Both the position numbers and the translations under genes were made by a program. Under the pieces are notes generated by a model that was not told the DNA's origin, did no database searches, and worked only from the letters and a program-made list of their open reading frames with translations. This document shows positions 8,473 to 17,005 of a DNA stretch of 64,000 bases, piece by piece. The DNA lies in NCBI GenBank assembly GCA_030531555.1, contig JAUNNI010000004.1, positions 24,273-88,272 on the forward strand, in the 5' to 3' direction. Origin of the DNA: Eubacteriales bacterium (GTDB taxonomy: Bacteria; Bacillota; Clostridia; Lachnospirales; Lachnospiraceae). Position 1 is the first letter of the stretch; each line of letters begins with the position of its first letter.

Positions 8473-9375
8473 ATGCTGAAATTTCAGAATGTAAGTATAT
8501 ATCAAAAGAAAAGAAAAATTGTGGATAATTTAAATCTGGAATTGTCGGATGGGGTGATCTTTGGCCTTGTCGGAAGTGATGAAATTGCGAAAACGGCTAT
8601 TTTACGTGCGGCTGCAGGTTGTCAGGCACCGGAAAAGGGGAGAATTTTTTTAGGAGAGCAATCCGTCTATCCTGTCAAGGATACTTTTCTACACACAGGA
8701 TATATGACAAAAAACCATGTCTTTTATGATCAGCTATCCGTGGAGGAATACTATGAATTGTTCCTGGCTTTGTATAAAGTAAATGGACGATACCGAAAAA
8801 GACGTGTGAAAGAGGTTCTCAATCTTTTGGAGATGGAGCAGTTTTCTGATACACTTTTGGGAGAGATTCCAGAGGAATATAAACCGTTTCTGGCTTTGGG
8901 AAAAACGATACTTCATGAGCCTTCCTGGCTTTTGTTAGATCACCCTTTCCAGGAACTGAATATGTCCTTGAGGAAACGTATGCTTGATGTGCTTGATATG
9001 CTTTGGGAACAGGGAATATCTCTTGTTTTAAGCACAGAGATTTTTCCGGAAATCACGCCAATTATGGAGAATATTGCCGTCATTGAAAATGGGCAGATTG
9101 TTTCTAGCGGTACAATCGAGTCGGTATATGAAAAGGCTCTTCGTGAGAATCCAATTCGTATGCGTATCTTAGATGGAATGGAGGCTGCATTGCAAGTCTT
9201 CCGTCAAAATGATCTGGTCTATCGTGTGACGGTGGATCATGAAAGAGTGATGATTTTATTTTCCGGAGGAGATAAGGAAGAGGCTGAGCTGCTCAGTGAT
9301 CTGATTAAAGCAGGAACGCTGATCCAGAATTTCCAAAGAGAGACCATGAATTTGGATCAAATGATATGGGGGTAA
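8473..9375 (+). CDS. ABC-type ATPase with degenerate catalytic motifs
   Basis: 300 residues with the overall layout of an ABC-2-type ATPase, including a C-terminal extension after residue 225. Every motif departs from consensus: Walker A reads 'GSDEIAKT' (34-41, the glycine before K40 is Ala); the Q-loop glutamine is Lys (K80); the LSGGQ signature is 'IPEEY' (132-136); Walker B is 'LLLDHP', with His157 in place of the catalytic Glu; the D-loop is 'ELN'; the H-loop His is Thr188. Family knowledge says loss of both the signature and the catalytic Glu should abolish or cripple hydrolysis. It sits between the 815-residue membrane protein and the permease, with gaps of 14 and 3 bases. The fold is clear; activity is doubtful. 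Confidence 0.85.
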   Translation: MLKFQNVSIYQKKRKIVDNLNLELSDGVIFGLVGSDEIAKTAILRAAAGCQAPEKGRIFLGEQSVYPVKDTFLHTGYMTKNHVFYDQLSVEEYYELFLALYKVNGRYRKRRVKEVLNLLEMEQFSDTLLGEIPEEYKPFLALGKTILHEPSWLLLDHPFQELNMSLRKRMLDVLDMLWEQGISLVLSTEIFPEITPIMENIAVIENGQIVSSGTIESVYEKALRENPIRMRILDGMEAALQVFRQNDLVYRVTVDHERVMILFSGGDKEEAELLSDLIKAGTLIQNFQRETMNLDQMIWG

Positions 9376-9378
9376 TCC

Positions 9379-10242
9379 ATGCTAAATGCAATGTTGAGAG
9401 TGGAATTTTTAAGAGAAGGGAGAAGTATTCGTCTTCCAATTTTAATTATCTTCATCAATTCTATTCTGGCTTTTATGACAATACTGTTTATCTTTTTTAA
9501 TAACGAATCAACCCAAGTTGGATATTATGCAGGACGATCCACCTTTTTGGCGCAGTTTTTGATTATCAGTACTTTTCAAATTGCAATCATTTTCCTGCTT
9601 ATGCCCTTTTTTGTTTCTTCCATTGAAGAAAATGAAGAAAGTATTTCCGACCATCTTCTTATGATTCCGGGGATTGTGAAATACTACGTGGCTTCCAAAG
9701 TATATATTTCTGTGGCTACCAGCCTTTTGGTTTTCGTATCCAGTTTGCCGATTATCTCTTTGTCCTGTATCTACAGTGGACTTAGCTTGATGAAGATGGT
9801 AAGACTTTTTGGCACGATTTTCCTTCTGTCTTTTTGGAGCTCTAGTATTGCAGTTTTCTTCTACAGTTTAGGTGGAAAAGTATTCTTTAGTTTTATCCGA
9901 ACTATTTTTGCTTATTTTATGTTTTCTTTTGGCATTATTTTACTGCTGGAAATCATAAGAGCTGCTGATTTGTCCATATCATCTAGTGGGGAGATTTCCG
10001 CTGCGGTCCGAAATCTAAGCATGGCTTTGAATCTATTGAATCCACTGACCGTTTATGCTGGTTATTATGGAAATGTAGTCGGAAATACAGGCTACCTGTC
10101 ATCTTATTTTGGCAATTATGGAGTGGACGTTACAGGAACGACCTTTTCTTTCCTCTATTACAAATTAGCTGCTGTTTTTTGCGGAATGACAGGAGTGGCA
10201 TTTCTTTACATGTCTGTGCGTTTCTTCCGCAGAGAAAAATGA
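9379..10242 (+). CDS. ABC-2-type permease subunit
   Basis: 287 residues, about six membrane segments (roughly 18-40, 53-78, 108-130, 138-165, 172-195, 258-278), an architecture common to ABC-2 exporter permeases of the NatB/YhaP kind. It starts three bases after the ATPase gene and ends the operon, 29 bases before a strong terminator. No other permease or second ATPase is encoded nearby, so the transporter, if one exists, would be a homodimer of this protein with the degenerate ATPase. Substrate unknown. Confidence 0.82.
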   Translation: MLNAMLRVEFLREGRSIRLPILIIFINSILAFMTILFIFFNNESTQVGYYAGRSTFLAQFLIISTFQIAIIFLLMPFFVSSIEENEESISDHLLMIPGIVKYYVASKVYISVATSLLVFVSSLPIISLSCIYSGLSLMKMVRLFGTIFLLSFWSSSIAVFFYSLGGKVFFSFIRTIFAYFMFSFGIILLLEIIRAADLSISSSGEISAAVRNLSMALNLLNPLTVYAGYYGNVVGNTGYLSSYFGNYGVDVTGTTFSFLYYKLAAVFCGMTGVAFLYMSVRFFRREK

Positions 10243-10271
10243 TAATAATATAATAGGAATTAGATGAAAGT

Positions 10272-10335
10272 GTTGCCGCAACGCGTTCTTACATCCTTAA
10301 AAGGGGATGATGAACCCGTTGCGGCAACTTTTTTT
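10272..10335 (+). terminator. Strong terminator of the two-component/ABC operon
   Basis: Two arms of 12 bases, GTTGCCGCAACG (10272-10283) and its exact complement (10317-10328), extended inward by a further GTTC/GAAC pairing, are followed by seven Ts. The 33-base interior can itself fold (ATCC/GGAT). Confidence 0.85.
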
Positions 10336-10418
10336 GTACCTTTTCGGCAGAATACATTTGACTAAGTCTTTTGTCTTTGAAAATGAATATTTTATCGTAC
10401 GTTTACTTTCTAACATAC

Positions 10419-10555
10419 GGGGCCAAAGTGTAGATGCGGCTTTCGAATTGGCATCGGGATTGGCGCGAAAGAGCTAAGAAAACTGAACCGAAAGGGTTGA
10501 TTTCCATAAGAAAGGATCCCTCATAACAAAAATATCATGCCCCCTCCTTTTTTTC
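10419..10555 (+). other. Candidate structured RNA element of unknown type
   Basis: A GC-richer island inside an AT-rich gap. It contains three successive small hairpins: GATGC/GCATC (10433-10455), TTGGC/GCTAA closing a GAAA-type loop (10460-10477) and AACC/GGTT with a GAAAG loop (10486-10498). GGGGC at 10419-10423 could pair with GCCCC at 10539-10543, which is followed by a T-run, like a closing stem and terminator. It matches none of the riboswitch signatures I can recall (cobalamin, SAM, glycine, c-di-GMP, THF, ZTP, guanidine). No coding frame of note runs through it. Confidence 0.3.
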
Positions 10556-10610
10556 GTTGTTTTTTACATATTTTATGGGGAGACTGACAAAAATCTGTAG
10601 AAATCATAGG

Positions 10611-10640
10611 TTGAAAATTGATGGGGACTTCTGTTATAAT
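10611..10640 (+). promoter_or_regulatory. Promoter for the MttB-family gene
   Basis: TTGAAA (10611-10616) and TATAAT (10635-10640), 18-base spacer. The transcript would carry a leader of about 105 bases that contains two palindromes: GTGTCAAGACAC (10646-10657) and ATGTGCACAT (10690-10699). Both could be operator sites. Confidence 0.6.
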
Positions 10641-10750
10641 CTCTAGTGTCAAGACACATGTATATATGAATGTATAACACTGACATGACATGTGCACATA
10701 ATTATGATTTCGATTTTATATAGAATAGACTAACGAAAAAGGAGAGAACA

Positions 10751-12193
10751 ATGTTAGGCAGAATCAAATACGATGTATTAAATCAGGCAGAACTTGAATT
10801 ATTCAAAGATCGTGTGCAGCAGCTTTTAAGCAAAAGAGGCATCATTTTAGAGCATGAGGCCTTAAAAGACGAGTTAGAAAAAGCAGGATGTATTGTAAAA
10901 AGAAAACATGTATATTTTCCGGAGGAAGTCATTGAACGTGCGCTTTCCACAGTACCAAAAGAGTTTACATTTTATGCACCTGATGAAAAATACAATATGA
11001 AATTCCCAAATGAAGAAGGAAGATTCTACACCAGAACTTGTACCGGCGGCATGAATTATCTTCCAGTGGAAGGTGAAAAACATCTGGTGAATTTTGATGA
11101 TGTCAGAGAATGGTATCATTTGACAAATCAGTTAGAAAACATCAGTTTTGTGGCGCTTCCATCCACCTGTGAAGAAGGGGTACCTGCTGAGGTTATCGAT
11201 GTTTACACTTTGGAGCAGGCTTTACTTCATTCCAAAAAACATATCTGGATTCAGCCATATGAAGGAGCGAATGTGAAACATTTGATTCGCATGTGCCAGG
11301 AGGTTGCAGGCGGAGCAGAGGAATTGAAGGAGAAACCATTTGTCAGCTTTATTTCCTGTTCAGTTCCTGTTTTGAAATTCAAAAATATGGATGCAGAGAT
11401 TATCTATCAGTGTGGGAAAGCCGGCATTCCAGTGCAACCTTGTTCTTTGCCAACTGCTGGAGCAAACACACCAGTGACTGCCCAGGGAACTGCTCTTGCA
11501 GCTTGTGCAGATGTTTTGGCACAGATTATCATGTTACAGATTCTTTGTCCGGGACTTCCTGTTATTGCAACTACATTACTGTTTTCCCTGGATATGAAAA
11601 CAACAGCCACTTTACAGTCTAATACAGAAATCACATTTGGCCGATTGATCTGTATGCAGGTTTTTGAACAGGGATACGGTATTCGCTGCCACTCTTATGG
11701 AACCGGAACGGATAGTTTCCATGTGGATGATGGACAAAACTATATCGAGAGAACTTCTCTCATTCATATGATGGCCATGTCAGATGCTTCCGTATTGGGT
11801 GGTGCAGGCCAGTTAGAAACTGCACTTACCATCAGTCCGTTACAGCTGATCATTGATAATGAGATTTTTGGAATGGCAAGACGTTTAAGAAAAGGTCTGG
11901 CGGTGGATGATGAAACTCTTGATTTTGAAGAGCTTCTGGCAGGAAAAGACAAATCCGGCTATCTCATGAGTGATCATACCATGGCTCATTTCAAAGAAAT
12001 GCATCGCCAGGAATTGTTCTTCAAAGGTACCGTTGAAGGAAGAGATGATGCAAATCTGAATATGATGGAACGTGTTCATAAAAAATATAAGGAACTTATG
12101 GCCAATCCAAGAGAAGTGGTTCTTGGGGAAGCTTTACAGAAAAAAGTTCATGAAATCGTATTAGAGGCAGAAAAAGATCTGATTTCAAAATAA
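10751..12193 (+). CDS. MttB-family (trimethylamine methyltransferase-like) corrinoid methyltransferase, non-pyrrolysine type
   Basis: 480 residues, the usual length for the MttB superfamily, whose members move a methyl group from a quaternary or tertiary amine to a corrinoid protein. The frame runs with no in-frame TAG, so this is the pyrrolysine-free branch, whose studied members use glycine betaine, proline betaine or carnitine (MtgB, MtpB, MtcB). Seen: 'TRTCTGGMNYLP' near the N-terminus and a long TIM-barrel-like body. The RBS is aaaggagag. The corrinoid protein and the methyltetrahydrofolate methyltransferase that should accept the methyl group are not encoded in this window. The adjacent sodium symporter probably imports the substrate; the identity of that substrate is not determined. 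Confidence 0.88.
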   Translation: MLGRIKYDVLNQAELELFKDRVQQLLSKRGIILEHEALKDELEKAGCIVKRKHVYFPEEVIERALSTVPKEFTFYAPDEKYNMKFPNEEGRFYTRTCTGGMNYLPVEGEKHLVNFDDVREWYHLTNQLENISFVALPSTCEEGVPAEVIDVYTLEQALLHSKKHIWIQPYEGANVKHLIRMCQEVAGGAEELKEKPFVSFISCSVPVLKFKNMDAEIIYQCGKAGIPVQPCSLPTAGANTPVTAQGTALAACADVLAQIIMLQILCPGLPVIATTLLFSLDMKTTATLQSNTEITFGRLICMQVFEQGYGIRCHSYGTGTDSFHVDDGQNYIERTSLIHMMAMSDASVLGGAGQLETALTISPLQLIIDNEIFGMARRLRKGLAVDDETLDFEELLAGKDKSGYLMSDHTMAHFKEMHRQELFFKGTVEGRDDANLNMMERVHKKYKELMANPREVVLGEALQKKVHEIVLEAEKDLISK

Positions 12194-12223
12194 AAATCTT
12201 TCCAAAGAGAGGGGAATCCCAAA

Positions 12224-12442
12224 ATGAAAAATAAGAGAAAAAAAGTAGAGAGAATTTGGCTTTGCAGTGTCATATTTTTCTATATTTGTTACAATCTTCC
12301 AATGATTCCGAAATACGGGCAGCAATTTCCAATGCTGTTACATAGCCTGCTCACTTTAGTGCCATTGTGGATCAGTGTTTATGTAGGTCTCATCTGTGTC
12401 TGTCGTTTGTATCCACTTCGTAAAAAGGAGAAAAAATCATGA
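12224..12442 (+). CDS. Small membrane partner of the sodium:solute symporter
   Basis: 72 residues with a basic start (MKNKRKK), two predicted membrane segments (about 12-30 and 41-62) and a basic tail. It overlaps the symporter gene by four bases (ATGA), the arrangement often seen for short subunits of SSS transporters such as the small proteins paired with PanF or ActP. The role as a transporter subunit is inference from size, topology and overlap. Confidence 0.72.
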   Translation: MKNKRKKVERIWLCSVIFFYICYNLPMIPKYGQQFPMLLHSLLTLVPLWISVYVGLICVCRLYPLRKKEKKS

Positions 12443-13965
12443 TTAGTCAAAGAACAATCTGGATTGCTTTTGCTGTTTATTTATTTTTCTTATTGGCCGT
12501 TGCTTTTTATGAAAATATAAAAAGCAAACAGACCAGCGCAAGAGGTTTTGCAACGGCAGGGGGAAGTATTTCCTGGCCTATCCTTGTCATGACATATTTG
12601 GCTTCTCTCATGAGTACCTGGGTTTTCTTTGCAGGTCCTGGTGCTTATTATCGTGGGGGAATTGGATACTGGGCATCGGAATTATCCTATATCTGCCTTT
12701 TTCCAATCATGGTACATTTTGTCATGAATAAAGTATGGATGATCAACAGTAAACGTCACTATACTACACCAGCAGATTTCTTTTATGATCGTTTTAAAAG
12801 TCCGCTTCTGCGTGCTTTGTTGGCCCTCATCTTTTTGAGTGCATCTTTTCCTTATGTAACCAGCGTATTGATCGCCATCTCAAAAGGGGCAGAGATCGCA
12901 ACCAACAACGAGATTTCTTATGAAAAGATTGTAATCATTGTGGGAATCGTTTTGGTGGCCTATGTTATGATCGGTGGTTTAAAATCCATCGCTTTAACCG
13001 ATACTATTCAGGGAATCGCATATATCAGTATCTTATGGATCATTGTAATTGCCTGTATTGTGGTTGCTTTTGGTGGATCTCTTGGACAGGCCATTGGAAA
13101 GATTCAGGAGCAGACCAGCAGTTGGTTCTCTTATCCGGGACCGGAAGGATGGGTGACTTATGGCTCACGTTTTGGTTATCCATTTTCCTGTGCTATTGGC
13201 TGGACCGTAATGCTTCCTCATGTATTCATCCGTTCCGGGTATTCGGGCAAGGATTTGGGAACCCAAAGACGTCTGATGTTTTTAACACCGGTTTTGCAGG
13301 CCTTTGTATGGACAGGAACCATGTTGATTGGTCTTGTCAGTATTGCACTGCTTCCAGGATTGTCCTCTTCAGAGACAGAATATATCATTCCTTATTTGAT
13401 TCAGAATGTTATCAATAAAAGCCATCCTACTCTGGCAGTTATTTTGATGCTGGGATTTTTCGTGGGAGCCCTGGCTGTTGGAATCTCCACAGCGGATTCC
13501 TTCCTTTTGGTGGCAGGATCCATTATCTCTGAAGATATTGTGCGACACACTTTACATTTGAAATTCTCAGAAAAAGGCCGTTTGATCTGTGTACGCAGCG
13601 TAGTAGCTTTTGTGGGAATCAGTAGTATTTTCTTTGCCATTCGACCACCACAGCTGATTTTTACTTTGATTATGTTTGCCATCGCCATTGTTATGCCGCT
13701 ATTTCCGATTTTGGTTCTTGGAATTTATTGGAAGAAAGCAACGAAGGAAGGTGCCATTGTGGGAACCATCGTGGGAACGGTCCTTGTTCTTTTGACATAT
13801 TTTGTATGGAATATGGGTGATACCTGGTATGGAGCTTTTGGACTTTTTGGTGCAACGATCAGTATGATTCTTGTCAGTCTTGTTACGGAAAATGATCCGG
13901 AAGATTCCAAGAAATTCTACGAAGCATTGGAGGAAACGGAAGACATCTATTTTGAAAATGAATAA
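12439..13965 (+). CDS. Sodium:solute symporter (SSS family)
   Basis: 508 residues with about 13 membrane helices. The early 'RGFATAGGSISWPILVMTYLAS' and the later 'GALAVGISTADSFLLVAGS' are the SSS signature regions, the latter containing the serine/threonine-rich sodium site of this family (proline, pantothenate, acetate and related carriers). It follows the MttB-family methyltransferase and its own small partner, which points to uptake of a methylated amine or betaine, though sequence alone does not set the substrate. It ends about 120 bases before thrC. Confidence 0.9.
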   Translation: MISQRTIWIAFAVYLFFLLAVAFYENIKSKQTSARGFATAGGSISWPILVMTYLASLMSTWVFFAGPGAYYRGGIGYWASELSYICLFPIMVHFVMNKVWMINSKRHYTTPADFFYDRFKSPLLRALLALIFLSASFPYVTSVLIAISKGAEIATNNEISYEKIVIIVGIVLVAYVMIGGLKSIALTDTIQGIAYISILWIIVIACIVVAFGGSLGQAIGKIQEQTSSWFSYPGPEGWVTYGSRFGYPFSCAIGWTVMLPHVFIRSGYSGKDLGTQRRLMFLTPVLQAFVWTGTMLIGLVSIALLPGLSSSETEYIIPYLIQNVINKSHPTLAVILMLGFFVGALAVGISTADSFLLVAGSIISEDIVRHTLHLKFSEKGRLICVRSVVAFVGISSIFFAIRPPQLIFTLIMFAIAIVMPLFPILVLGIYWKKATKEGAIVGTIVGTVLVLLTYFVWNMGDTWYGAFGLFGATISMILVSLVTENDPEDSKKFYEALEETEDIYFENE

Positions 13966-13983
13966 ATTGCAGGATTATTGTTC

Positions 13984-14012
13984 TTGTATTACAGTAGCTA
14001 ATATGGTATAAT
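13984..14012 (+). promoter_or_regulatory. Promoter for thrC
   Basis: TTGTAT (13984-13989), 17-base spacer, TATAAT (14007-14012), with a TGG just upstream of the -10. The start codon of thrC lies 72 bases downstream of the -10. Confidence 0.6.
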
Positions 14013-14083
14013 AATTGCAATTTTCGATTGAAAAATGAATTTTAAAGTTAATAATCTTGCAAAATATCATACAGGAGGGCATT

Positions 14084-15571
14084 ATGAACCTTATCTACAG
14101 AAGTACACGTAATAATGAAGAAACTGCAACAGCTTCCCAGGCTATCCTTAAAGGACTTGCTAACAAGGGAGGACTCTTTGTTCCAGATCAGATTCCTGCC
14201 ATGGACGTTCCGATGGCAGAACTTGCAAAAATGAATTATCAGCAGATTGCTTATGAAGTAATGAAATTATTCTTCACTGATTTTACGGAAGAAGAATTGA
14301 AACATTGCATTAACAGCGCTTATGATAAAAAGTTTGATACAGAAAATATCGCAGAGCTCGTAAAAAAAGGAGATGCATATTTCTTAGAATTATTCCATGG
14401 TGCAACCATTGCTTTTAAAGATATGGCATTATCCATTCTTCCATATCTTCTTACCACAAGTGCAAAGAAAAATGGAGTAAAAAATGAAATTGTAATCTTA
14501 ACTGCAACATCCGGTGATACAGGAAAGGCAGCGTTGGCAGGCTTTGCTGATGTTCCTGGAACAAAGATCATCGTATTCTATCCAAAGCATGGTGTCAGCC
14601 CAATTCAGGAAAAACAGATGGTAACACAGCGCGGAGATAACACATTTGTCATCGGAATTGAAGGAAACTTTGACGATGCACAGACAGGGGTTAAGCAGAT
14701 GTTCTCTGACCCAGAGCTTGCCAAAGAATTAGATGCAGCAGGATACCAGTTCTCCTCCGCAAACTCCATCAATATCGGTCGTCTGATTCCTCAGGTTGCT
14801 TACTATGTATATAGCTACGCAACATTATTAGGACGTGGAGAGATTGAAGATGGCGAAAAAATCAATGTGGTAGTTCCAACCGGTAACTTTGGTAACATCC
14901 TTGCCGCTTCTTATGCAAAGCAGATGGGTATTCCAATTGATCGTTTAATCTGTGCATCCAATGATAATAAAGTATTATTTGATTTCTTTACCACAGGATG
15001 CTACGACAAAAACCGCCAGTTCATTCTCACATCTTCTCCATCCATGGATATTTTGATCTCCAGTAACTTAGAACGTCTGATCTACCAGACAGCAGATCGT
15101 GATGCAGAGAAGAACAATGCATTCATGGCAGACCTTGGCAGCAAGGGAAGCTACCAGATTACAGATTCCATGAAAGAACAGATGGCAGACTTCTATGGTA
15201 ACTATGCAAGTGAAGCAGAAGTTGCAGCAACCATCAAGAAAATGTATGATGCTTGTGGCTATATCATGGATACACATACTGCAGTAGCAGCAAATGTTTA
15301 TGAAAAATTCCTTGCAGATACTAAAGATAATAAGAAAGCAGTCATTGCTTCCACAGCGAGCCCTTACAAGTTCACAAGAAGCGTTATGAATGCCATTGAT
15401 CCAGCTTATGACAAACAGACAGATTTCGAGTTGGTAGATGAGTTAGAACGTATTTCCGGCGTGAAAGTTCCACAGGCCATCGAAGATATCCGAAGTGCAG
15501 CGATTCTTCATGACACTGTTTGTGAAACAGAAGATATGTGCAAAGAAGTGAAAAAGATTCTTGGTATCTAA
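14084..15571 (+). CDS. thrC: Threonine synthase
   Basis: 495 residues. It converts O-phosphohomoserine to threonine and phosphate using pyridoxal phosphate. The PLP lysine is K112 in 'FHGATIAFKDMAL', and the cofactor-phosphate loop is 'TATSGDTGKAALAGF'. The length and N-terminal 'YRSTRN...TASQAILKGLANKGGLFVP' are those of the longer, E. coli/yeast-like class. I use ATG 14084, which has AGGAGG at 14073-14078; an upstream in-frame TTG (14057) would place that ribosome site inside the gene. It has its own promoter and stands alone between the symporter and rpoD. Confidence 0.95.
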   Translation: MNLIYRSTRNNEETATASQAILKGLANKGGLFVPDQIPAMDVPMAELAKMNYQQIAYEVMKLFFTDFTEEELKHCINSAYDKKFDTENIAELVKKGDAYFLELFHGATIAFKDMALSILPYLLTTSAKKNGVKNEIVILTATSGDTGKAALAGFADVPGTKIIVFYPKHGVSPIQEKQMVTQRGDNTFVIGIEGNFDDAQTGVKQMFSDPELAKELDAAGYQFSSANSINIGRLIPQVAYYVYSYATLLGRGEIEDGEKINVVVPTGNFGNILAASYAKQMGIPIDRLICASNDNKVLFDFFTTGCYDKNRQFILTSSPSMDILISSNLERLIYQTADRDAEKNNAFMADLGSKGSYQITDSMKEQMADFYGNYASEAEVAATIKKMYDACGYIMDTHTAVAANVYEKFLADTKDNKKAVIASTASPYKFTRSVMNAIDPAYDKQTDFELVDELERISGVKVPQAIEDIRSAAILHDTVCETEDMCKEVKKILGI

Positions 15572-15592
15572 TTAAAAAAAGCAAATAATAGG

Positions 15593-15621
15593 TTGACATA
15601 GATACGCTTTGTACGTATAAT
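15593..15621 (+). promoter_or_regulatory. Consensus promoter for rpoD
   Basis: Perfect TTGACA (15593-15598) and TATAAT (15616-15621) separated by 17 bases, giving a leader of about 190 bases before the rpoD start. It begins only 22 bases after the thrC stop. Confidence 0.85.
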
Positions 15622-15680
15622 TAAAATGATATTCTAACGAGAAATATCACTTTGTAATCTATAAATCAATCAGAAAAAGA

Positions 15681-15780
15681 AAGGGAGGGTATACGCTATT
15701 TTTGTTTCGTTACCCTTCCTTGCAATGTTTATGATATGTAAAAAACGCCATGTCATTGGGTGATTTTACAAGAAGTCACC
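15681..15780 (+). promoter_or_regulatory. Two hairpins in the rpoD leader
   Basis: Hairpin 1: AAGGGAGGGTA (15681-15691) pairs with TACCCTTCCTT (15711-15721) over 11 positions with one G-U. Its left arm looks like a ribosome-binding site that is buried when folded. Hairpin 2: GGTGATTT (15759-15766) pairs with AAGTCACC (15773-15780) over 8 positions. Neither is followed by a clean U-run, so they are not simple terminators. Confidence 0.45.
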
Positions 15781-15822
15781 TGTAATTTTTATTGAAAATG
15801 GGATGAATATAGGAGAAAAAGA

Positions 15823-16929
15823 ATGGAAGACACCAGATTAGTTTTTTCCAATACCATGGAGAACTTACTGAAGCAGGCGAAAAGAAACAAAAATGTCTTA
15901 GAGTACAAAGAGATTAACGATGCGTTCAAGGATATTGAACTTACGCCTGAAAAGTTTGAATGGATCCTTGATTACTTTGAAAAACAGGGTGTTGATGTGT
16001 TGAACACAGATGAGGATGATTCCGACGAAGATGAATTCGTAGATGATGAAGAAAATGAAGAGATTAAGATCATCACAGATAAAGATATCCTCGAGGGTGT
16101 CAGCTTAGAAGATCCTGTACGTATGTACCTTAAGGAGATTGGTAACATTCCTCTTCTTACTGCGGAAGAAGAAGTATTTCTTGCGCAGCGTATTGAAAAA
16201 GGGGATGAGATGGCCAGAAAACAGCTGATTGAAGCGAACCTTCGTCTTGTTGTCAGCATTGCAAAGAAATATGTTGGACGCGGCATGTCTTTCCTTGACC
16301 TCATTCAGGAGGGTAACATGGGATTGATGAAAGCCGTTGAAAAATTTGATTACAAAAAGGGTAATAAGTTCAGTACTTATTCCACATGGTGGATTCGTCA
16401 GGCAATTACCCGTGGTATTGCGGATACTGCAAAAACCATCCGTGTACCAGTACATATGGTAGAAACCATTAATAAAACATTACGTACCTCAAGAATGCTT
16501 CTTCAGGAATTAGGCAGAGAACCAACCAATGAAGAAATCGCAAAGAAAATGGGTATGCCAGTTGCGAAGATCGATGAGATCCTCAAAACTTCCAGAGACC
16601 CGGTTTCTCTTGACACACCAATCGGTGAGGAAGAGGATAGCCAGCTTGGCGATTTCATTGAAGATGAGTCTCTCTTATCTCCAGTAGATTCTGCTTCTTT
16701 CTCCATGCTGAAAGAAGAGCTTGAGCTTGCGATGGCATCCCTCACAGAGCGTGAAAGAAACGTTATTAAGTTACGTTTTGGTTTAGATGACGGCAAGACA
16801 AGAACTCTTGAAGAAGTTGGAAAAGAATTCTGCGTAACCAGAGAACGTATCAGACAGATCGAAGCGAAAGCCCTTCGAAAACTGAGACATCCTAGCAGAA
16901 GCAGAAAGTTAAAAGATTTCCTTGAATAA
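15823..16929 (+). CDS. rpoD: Primary sigma factor RpoD (SigA)
   Basis: 368 residues, the length of the housekeeping sigma factor in Clostridia. Region 1.1 (1-75), a short acidic linker, region 1.2, region 2 with '[18 protein letters not shown]' and '[15 protein letters not shown]' for -10 melting and recognition, region 3, and region 4 with '[30 protein letters not shown]' for the -35. The RBS is aggagaa. It is preceded by a consensus promoter and a structured leader and closed by a clear terminator, so it is a single-gene unit here rather than part of the dnaG operon. Confidence 0.98.
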   Translation: MEDTRLVFSNTMENLLKQAKRNKNVLEYKEINDAFKDIELTPEKFEWILDYFEKQGVDVLNTDEDDSDEDEFVDDEENEEIKIITDKDILEGVSLEDPVRMYLKEIGNIPLLTAEEEVFLAQRIEKGDEMARKQLIEANLRLVVSIAKKYVGRGMSFLDLIQEGNMGLMKAVEKFDYKKGNKFSTYSTWWIRQAITRGIADTAKTIRVPVHMVETINKTLRTSRMLLQELGREPTNEEIAKKMGMPVAKIDEILKTSRDPVSLDTPIGEEEDSQLGDFIEDESLLSPVDSASFSMLKEELELAMASLTERERNVIKLRFGLDDGKTRTLEEVGKEFCVTRERIRQIEAKALRKLRHPSRSRKLKDFLE

Positions 16930-16937
16930 AACAGATA

Positions 16938-16968
16938 GGGAAGACCGATGATGGTCTTCCCTTTTTTT
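16938..16968 (+). terminator. Terminator after rpoD
   Basis: GGGAAGACC, six-base loop, GGTCTTCCC, then seven Ts. Confidence 0.95.
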
Positions 16969-17005
16969 CCAGATAACCACCGCAAATCATAAAGAAGGGA
17001 TATTT

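Noticed and set aside
10751-12193. Pyrrolysine-type trimethylamine methyltransferase with in-frame amber
   Set aside because: The frame has no internal TAG; it is the pyrrolysine-free branch.
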